Position numbers and translations under genes: made by a program. Below, in pieces: positions 56,640 to 64,000 of a DNA stretch of 64,000 nt. The notes under the pieces are model-generated. The model saw only the letters and a program-made list of their open reading frames with translations. It did no database searches and was not told the origin of the DNA. Every line of letters starts with the position of its first letter. Positions within the stretch are counted from its first letter, which is position 1. The DNA comes from Dermacentor variabilis (lineage: Eukaryota; Arthropoda; Arachnida; Ixodida; Ixodidae): the NCBI RefSeq assembly GCF_050947875.1, contig NC_134569.1, positions 189,034,067 to 189,098,066 of the forward strand. Direction: 5' to 3'.

Positions 56640-59149
56640 GAAATTAGGAGTGAAGTAGGGGGGGGGGGGGGGAGGCGCTTGCACGGGCGGGGGCGCCTAC
56701 GAGGAATTTTACTGTATGTACTGAGCATAAGAGGCATTAAATACATACCAAAAACCAGTAGTTGCACATGAGCACAAAGAAACGAGTACAAAGCAGCTCT
56801 TAGAGTAGCACAAGTAAATCACGCGGAATGTGAAGCTAGTTTTACCTTACCAAAAAATAACAAGAAAGGACACCGCCACACACCACTAGCACTCGCAATG
56901 ATATTTTGCCGTCCTTTTTATGTCATGTATGTGACAGTCTAAAGAACAAGTCTTATTATATGTTCTCTAAACATATGTCCCTGAGCGAAAGATAATGTAT
57001 CTGAATGACTACAGAACTATTTCAAGCTGGAAATGGTACTTTCAGGTACAAGGCTGTATAAGCAGCGAATAGATTAAAATGAAAGCATAAGATATGGGCT
57101 AGCACAGCTGGCTATTGAGTCCCAGCATCATTGTGGCACAAAACTGCACCCCCATTTGAAAGAACACAGCTGACATCACAAACACCCATCTTGACAGTGC
57201 TACAATATTAAAGGAGCCCTGAAAGACTTGTCCAACATATTAAGAAAACATTGCCAGTCAGTTATCGAGGCTCCTGTGAACGTTTGAGCGAAATTCAGTT
57301 GCCTTGCATGCAACAGGAAATTTACAATCTCGTGTCAAAAACAATGAAAAATCACTTGTACTTGCTTCTTCAATGTCATGCAGCGTCATCGCAAGCAAGT
57401 GGAGCCACAACAGCCACTGCGATTTCGTGATCGCAGGAAAAGTCTCTGTAATACAATTATTGCTGATTTGAATAAATAAATTGAAAATATAGGTTTCAAA
57501 TCTCAAAAAGACAAACGCCATCTCGTCTTTGTATGGCCAGAATAAACATTACACTTGCACGTTGCTGTGTATGGTTGCACGTGGCTTCTCAGAGGAAAAC
57601 CATAGCGTAGGTGCCGCAGTCACTCTGTGGTGCCGCCACGAGCCATCTTGTGTTAAACTTTTGGGCGGGACTAGCTGGGCATTGCCCCCTTGCGTCCCCT
57701 TGCCATCTGAGGAGAAATGGGAGAAAGATCCAGTGATGGTACCATAACTAAATTGAACTTTGCTTGTGCTTGAAGGATAAAAAAACTAGGGCGTAGGAGA
57801 TTCACGAGGCGACATAATTTAACAGTGATGTCATTGAATGACATGCAATTTTTATGCTTCTTTCTTCATCTGTACCCCCCCCCCCCACTGTAATGCCTGA
57901 ATTGGCGCTGTGGGTAATAAATAAATAAATAGAAGTGCTTTAGGGCGCCTTAACCTGAACACAATGTGCACCAGCAATATGAGCATGAAGGCAACTTGGA
58001 AATGTGTCTTACAAATTAAGCTCTACAGTGCTCCACAGAAATGCAGTGGGTCTGTGACCAGCCGCATTGCCAAGCCCCAATATGTGCAAACAGACATTTT
58101 ATTCTTTGCAGGTTTCAATACAAATTATGCTCGAAGTTTGTACTTTGCACACTGATACTTTAAATTTTACTGAATTGTACTTCTGTCACCAGGAACAAAG
58201 AATGCTAGATTAACAATGTGCATGCTGGCTACCATTTTGGAAGAATCCCGATTCCTGGCAGGAGCATGACGTGGCCAATCCTTGATGGCCTTTTCTACAA
58301 CATAGTCGCTTCATTTGTGAACCTCCTTCACAGATGCTGCAAGAAAATAAGAATGAGATCAGCTACCGCTCAATGCAATCTCGGCAATTCTGTTACAGTG
58401 ACATGCCCCTTCCTGTACAACTGAATGGGCTTATTGACACAGACTGCATGACAAGATGGGACACCTACACCTAAATGGAGTCGCTTACGCATTAAAGGGC
58501 TGAATAATTGATTTAACAGCATCACTAAACAAAGGGTACACCATCAAACATCCAAAAATATATATCGATTTTATGCTGTCAGCAATTCGCAGGATTATAA
58601 CTCATCTTTTCCCTTAAAAATGGGTCTGAAAATTGCCTTGTGTTACAAGTGGATACAAAAACCGGAACTATATTAGCAACAGCTTAAGTCAGAGGTAATG
58701 CCATTATCCCATTGAGATTGTAACAGAACAAGTTTCTCGGTGGATTGGGAACTGTCGCTTTCATTACCAAAGCTCATTCAAATGGGAAGGTATTTTACAT
58801 GTTAGGCAAGTGAGAAAATGCTGCGATACAATTTTTTCTTACGTCAGGCATCTGCATGTACTGCAGAAAGAAATGGCAAATTTTTCAGTCGAAGCATGGG
58901 CCACCAATTCATTCACAATTGATGCTTTGCATTTATCGAATTCCAAAACGATCACAATGAACTGAAGGAACACGTCGTGCGTAACACAGATGAACAGCTG
59001 CACCAAAGTGAGTGATTTCAGTGTTTCATTTTTTTACGCTGAACTCAAAATTCTGTACGCATTAGGTTTCGGGTACATTAAAACCAGGTAAATATAATTT
59101 TTAATGGAGCCTTCTCACCTACAGTAGCTACAGCAGACACCATAGCAGA
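56640..59149. other. AT-rich, no gene recognised
   Basis: It starts with a poly-G run (56658-56672). The rest is AT-rich with short frames and no motif. Confidence 0.45.
57868..57932 (+). repeat. LINE-type 3' end with (TAAA)n tail
   Basis: A poly-C run is followed by ctgtaatgcctgaattggcg and ctgtgggtaataaataaataaat. This looks like a severely truncated LINE 3' end of a CR1/L2-like kind. The family is not certain. Confidence 0.4.
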
Positions 59150-59240
59150 AGGCTATATTTTAATCTTCTAACGTGCACCGCTAGTGAACTCAGACCTGTG
59201 ACTTGATGCTCAGCAGCAGGAACCCACTGAGCAACCACAG
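59150..59240 (-). mobile_element. Decayed SINE fragment
   Basis: The reverse complement reads gtggttgctcagtgggttcc, then tgctgctgagcatcaagtc, then ggtgcacgttagaagatta. These match the head and part of the body of the SINEs at 30211 and 34475. The box-B part is deleted or unrecognisable. Confidence 0.6.
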
Positions 59241-59814
59241 GGTAATTACAGTTAGGCAATTACGCTATGAAAGATATTTCTGCTTCACACTGTTGTTTTT
59301 ATCCTTTGAAAACTTGCGCTGTCAGCATACTTAACGACAACGCGCCCTGGGACCTTAAGGATGTTAAAAGCATTATTTTCCTTTTTGCCCATTCCACGAG
59401 AATGAGGCCGCCAAGCTGCTTGACATTAGGATGCTCAAAATTCTTCGCGTGCATGACTCGACTTCTGCCTCCTTCGCTGATGAGCTGCACCAACCTGCGT
59501 GTGTAGAAGAAAAATGCGCATGCTGGGGTTTAGGGAAATAGAATAAACCCCTGCTAAGTAGCCCATAGTACATGTCTGCTGAGCATTTTTTCGTTGACCT
59601 TGAATTTCTATTACCTATAAAAATTTACATTCTTCAGAGAGATGAACTTTAATCCTAAACTAGTGTCAAAGTTGATGCCGGTAACACATTAAGACAGACT
59701 AAACGCTATTTCTGTAGCCTAAACAACAAAGTAAACTACAAAATAACTAGATTTACCTTCCATACTATGTTTGCGTTCGACCACTGAATTCCAAAATGAT
59801 TTCTGTCTGCTGAA

Positions 59815-62800
59815 TGAATGAATGTGTATTGTTTAGTGGCGCAAGGGCCAAGTATGGCCAAAGAGCGCCATGACTCATAATGTTGTGTTAAGCGCTGATT
59901 TGTGAGTTGCGATGGTGGGATGTGACATGGCTGTAAAGTGGCCTAGAATCAATCCGTATCATAAAAGTGTAAAATGATATATAATATAAAATTATGATAG
60001 TGATACATATAGTTGTCTATGGATCTAGTACGCGTGATAAGTGATCGTGGAGCTAAAATGCAAGAATATGGAAATACCACCTAAGCCTCCTGGAGGCCTT
60101 TGAGCCCAAAGGCTGGGAGGCAGGTGCTTTCTTTTAGTGCAGTTATCGCAGCAGAAACCTCAGTTAAGAGGCCGTGCTACGGATTTCCTGGTGATATGAC
60201 ATGAAAACTATGTACATCTTTTAAAAATGCGAACAAGGATTGATATTTAAAGAGCGGTTCCATACCTATGATCATTAGAGGATGAAGGGGAATTTGTTGA
60301 CGGTGTGGTAATGGAAAATGCTTTTTCCTATTAGCTTCAATTCAGTGCATTGCAGCAGCATGTGAAGCACGGTAAGTGGCTCGCCACATTTATCACATAT
60401 GGGTGGATCGCCACCGGACAAGAGATATGCGTGTGTGCTGTATGTGTGTCCTATCCTGAGTCTGCAAAGTGTTACTTCTGTGTGGCGGTTCTTTGATACC
60501 GGCGGCCAGTTGCCAAGATACGGCTTGATAACATGTAGTTTATTTTGTGTTTGTCGCACAAGCGCTGCCAGAAAGCCCTTAGCTTTTTTCTTATTGAGGG
60601 CTTGAGGTCCATTACAGGGACAGTCGTGGAAGTGTTGGAAGCGTTCGCGTGGACGGATGTGGCTAGCTCGTCAGCCAACACGTTTCCCTCTATCTCTCGG
60701 TGCCCCGGCACCCAGCATACGACGATATGCTGTTTGGACTCATAGGTTGTGCATAATGCTGTGTAAAGAGATAGAATTACAGGGTTTTTATATTTCCGGA
60801 CAGTTTTCAAAGCATTTACAACACTCAAAGAGTCTGTGTATATAACTGCCTTTGGGATATTAAATTTATTAATGTGTTTAACGGCAGCCAATATCGCGTA
60901 GGCTTCTGCTGTGAAAATACTTGTGTTAGGGTGCAAAACAGCGGCATCTGAAAAGGATGGACCGACCGCTGCGTAAGATACGCCAGAATTACACTTCGAT
61001 GCGTCTGTAAAGAATTCAGGAGAGGAGTATTTGTGCTGTAACTCGAGGAAGTACATTCGTATATGCGCGACAGGCGCGTGCTTTGTAACAGCTACGAAAG
61101 ATATATCACAGTCTATTGGTTGCCACTGCCACGGCGGGGGCCATATAGCAGGGGACATAAGGTGGTATTCAAGCAGTGGAACCCTTGTTTCTTCAGCCAT
61201 GTCTCTAACACGCATGGAGAAAGGCTGTGCCACTGTGGGCCGGTTGCGGAAAAGTTGGCAACTGGACAAATCGTTTATGGTGTAATACGCGGGATGCTGA
61301 CTGTTTCCGTTCATTCTAAGAAAATACATGAAAGACGAATATGTTCTCTGCAGATGCAGTGACCACTCATCCGATTCAACGTACAGGCTTTCCACTGGGC
61401 TTGTTCTAAAGGCGCCTGTGGACAGGCGAATTCCTAAGTGGTGGACAGGGTCAAGCATCTTTAGAGCAGTTGGAGTAGCCGACTGGTAAACTATGGCTCC
61501 ATAGTCTAGTCGTGTGCGTATGAGGCTTTTGTACAAGTTCATGAGACATTTTCTATCACTGCTCCAGGTTGTGCGTGAGAGCACCTTTAAGATATTCATT
61601 GTCTTCATGCACTTATTTTTAAGATATTTTATGTGCTGTACAAAGGTCAATTTCGCGTCTAAAATTATGCGTAAGAATTTGTTCCCTGTTTACGGGCAGA
61701 CGCTCACCTTGCAACACAATTTCAGGATCAGGGTGGAGGCCTCTTTTTCTAGAGAAAATGACACGGGTGCTTTTTTGTGGGTTCAGTCTGAACCCGTTCT
61801 CATCAGCCCATTTGGAGACCCTGTTAAGACCAAGCTGGACCTGTCGCTCACAGATTGCAAGAGAACTTGATTGAAAACCTATCTGCACATCGTCAACATA
61901 CGTTGAATAGAAGATGTTATGTGGTATGTGTAGACGAAGAGAATTCATTTTTACTATAAAGAGCGTGCAGCTGAGCACCCCGCCCTGCGGCACTCCAGTT
62001 TCCTGTACAAATTTCTGTGACAGAACATTGCCCACTCGAACACGGAATGTCCGATTCGACAGATAACTTTCGATAACATTGAACATATTTCCGTGTATAC
62101 CTAACTGTGAGAGGTCTCTCAAAATCCCAAACCGCCACGTTGCTTATGGACAAAAGCTTCACGGATACGTGCCTCGATACGTATGAGATGGTCAGTGGTG
62201 GATCGACCCTCCCGAAACCCGCACTGGTATGGGTCCAGCAATTTGTTTGATTCTAGGAAGTGTAGTAGGCGACAGTTAATCATTTTTTCGAATACTTTGC
62301 AGAGGCAACTTGTTAATGCTATAGGTCTATAACTTGATACAGAGGAAGGATCCTTTCCGTGCTTCAGTATTGGAATTATAATAGCCTCCTTCCAAGCAGA
62401 GGGGATCTCGCCGGAAGACCATATAACGTTGTAAAGGGAAAGGAGGGTTTTCTGTGTTTCGGATAGTAGTTGTTTTAACATCTCATATATTATGCGGTCT
62501 GAACCTGGGGCGGATGTATTACAGCAGTTCAGTGCTGCCTGCAGTTCTGCTATGCAGAATGGTTCATTGTACGGCGCACTTTTTGCACATTTCCTTTCTA
62601 GCTTTTGGTTCTCTATTCGTGTTTTGCACTTTAGGAATGTTTCGGTGTAGTGTGAGGAGCTGGATATGTGTTCAAAGTGTGTGCCAAGAAAGTTGGCTTG
62701 GTCTTCCAGGCTTTCTTCGTGGCTATTTACTAAAGGCAGGGAATACGTTTGCTGTCCAATAACTTTTTTCACTCTATTCCATACTTTTGTTTCATCTGTG

Positions 62801-63797
62801 TACGAGTTGATGCTTGATATGAACTTCGCCCAACTCTCTCGTCTTGCTTGTCTGCGCGTTCTCCTTGCCTGGGATTTGACATGTTTAAAGTTTTCCAGGT
62901 TTTCAGCAGTTGGAGAATCGCGAAGTATCGCCCACGCTTTGTTCTGGTTCCTCCGTACTTGCCTGCATGCATCGTTCCACCAGGGAACACGCCGTTTGGA
63001 ACCGATGCCGCTCGCTTGAGTAATACATTTACATGCGGCATCAAGTATAAAAGCTGTAAAATATCTAACAGCGTCATCTATGGTTATACCGGACATCTCA
63101 GTCCAAGTCATATGTGTAAGAGTTCGGTATTGTTCCCAATCGGCTGAGTCAACCTTCCACCGAGGGACCTGCGGGGGAAGTTGATCTTGTTTCGGGGTAG
63201 TTAGGATTATTGGGAAGTGGTCACTCCCATACGGGTTCTTAAGCACATCCCATTTAAAATAGGGTAAAAGCGTCGGCGATAAAATGCTAAGATCTATGGC
63301 AGAGTATGACTTGTTGGTCAGGTTAAAATATGTGGGCTCCTTCGTGTTCAAGAGACATGTTCCAGAGGAAATAGCACCTGTTCAATGACGCGACCTCGCG
63401 CATCACAGCGTGAATCGCCCCACAAAGTACTGTGTGCATTAAAATCACCAAGAATAAAATAGGGGTCCGGGAGCTCATCTATTAATGACTCTAAGTCGCG
63501 TCTGTGAAGGTGATAATGTGGTGGTATATACAGAGAACAGATTGTAATGAGTTTATTTAAAAGTATGGCTCGAACGGCCACGGCCTCAAGGGCCGTTTGG
63601 AGCTTTAGATGCTGACACGCTAGACTTCTATCAGCAATAATGGCTACACCGCCAGATTCTGCGACAGCATCCTCGCGGTCTTTGCGAAACGTAACGTGTT
63701 TTCGGAGAAAGTTTGTGTGTGTAGGTTTTAAGTGTGTCTCCTGTAAACACAGCACTTTTGGATTGTGTTTGTGGATGAGTTATTGTACATCATCAAG
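59815..63797 (-). mobile_element. I-like LINE copy 3, 5'-truncated
   Basis: The 3' end at about 59820 (gccattaaac-type region, ttggccatacttggcccttg inverted) has an attcattcattc tail. The 5' edge is at about 63797, about 20 codons into ORF2, where (GA)n begins. No clear TSD was found. The sequence is distinct from copies 1 and 2 (for example AEETRVPLLEYHLMSPA), so it belongs to another subfamily. Confidence 0.85.
60275..63780 (-). pseudogene. I-like LINE copy 3 ORF2
   Basis: Pieces 63755-63348, 63351-62119, 62122-61619, 61650-60472 and 60559-60275 follow one another with small overlaps, so only about four frameshifts separate them. Motifs: VTFRKDREDAVAESGGVAI, PYFILGDFNAHSTLWG, NPYGSDHFPI, KRRVPWWNDACRQV, SYRPIALTSCLCKVFEK, FREGRSTTDHL, ETGVPQGGVLSC and STYVDDVQIGFQ. 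The 392-codon piece 61650-60472 holds an undamaged RNase H: FFTDASKCNSGVSYAAV, FTAEAYAIL, IYTDSLSVVNAL, WVPGHREIEGNVLADEL. The terminal zinc motif is CDKCGEPLTVLHMLLQC. The element's own ORF1 is missing by truncation. Confidence 0.88.
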
Positions 63798-64000
63798 AGA
63801 GAGAGAGAGAGAGAGAAGGGAAGACGGAAAGGCAGGGAGGTTAACTAGACTGAGTCCAGTTTGCTACCCTACACGTGGGGAGGGGAATGGGGAGTGAAAG
63901 AGGAAGAGAGAGAACTTAAGTGTAGGACGTCTATAGTCGGGCACACAAGTCTGTTGCCCTCAGGTAGCGAAAAAGCGCTCGAACGGCTTTCTGGGCCAAT
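63798..64000. repeat. (GA)n and adjoining dispersed-repeat sequence
   Basis: About 11 ga units are followed by ggaaaggcagggaggttaac, tgctaccctacacgtgggg and a Ser/Glu-like gaaagaggaagagagagaac stretch. I recall this arrangement as a common dispersed repeat in tick genomes, possibly an inverted LINE 3' end. It runs past the window edge. Confidence 0.5.

Overview
The window looks like intergenic DNA from a large, repeat-rich arthropod genome, most likely a hard (ixodid) tick. That call rests on recognisable sequence: tRNA-derived SINEs of the type I recall from Rhipicephalus and related ticks, several non-LTR retrotransposon lineages, and a high density of THAP-domain DNA transposons. No ordinary host gene, rRNA or functional tRNA was recognised. 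Almost everything that can be identified is a mobile element, usually broken.

Layout. 0-16 kb holds a Tc1/mariner remnant (157-670), a 2,455-bp P-type element with 33-bp TIRs and a perfect 8-bp TSD (3013-5467), a second THAP exon (5853-5977), a 61-bp 3' stub of an I-like LINE with a perfect 14-bp TSD (7101-7161), a degraded EEP+RT LINE, called LINE-C here (8351-11977) and carrying a small hAT-like MITE, a degenerate THAP exon (12947-13237), a 624-bp MITE with an 8-bp TSD (13733-14356), and a SINE split by a 223-bp foldback element (15710-16152). 16.6-28.9 kb is a P-element/THAP9-like transposase gene on the minus strand. Its eight exons can be followed by splice sites and reading phase, and its last exon is split by a full-length 5.9-kb I-like LINE (copy 1, 17326-23250). 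29.5-36.6 kb holds a ~160-bp tandem repeat, a SINE ending in a (AC)n(AT)n microsatellite, a LINE-C 3' fragment, another SINE and a spliced PIF/Harbinger-type transposase remnant. 38.6-43.4 kb contains a LINE RT fragment and two overlapping I-like LINE fragments. The second fragment is interrupted by a TAA-flanked 1,937-bp DNA transposon with two convergent gene starts. 45.8-47 kb is a Merlin/IS1595-like transposase pseudogene. 47.2-56.6 kb is LINE-B (minus strand), split by I-like copy 2 (plus strand, 14-bp TSD), which is the best-preserved ORF2 in the window. 56.6-59.8 kb is mostly unrecognised AT-rich DNA, and 59.8-63.8 kb is I-like copy 3.

The insertions give a relative order of events. 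The P-type gene is older than I copy 1, LINE-B is older than I copy 2, an I fragment is older than the TAA transposon, LINE-C is older than its MITE, and one SINE is older than its foldback. The I-like family is the most active recent inserter. The most notable features are the P/THAP gene with five symmetric acidic mini-exons, and the concentration of five unrelated THAP DNA-binding exons in one 36-kb stretch.

All family names come from reading motifs by eye, without database searches.
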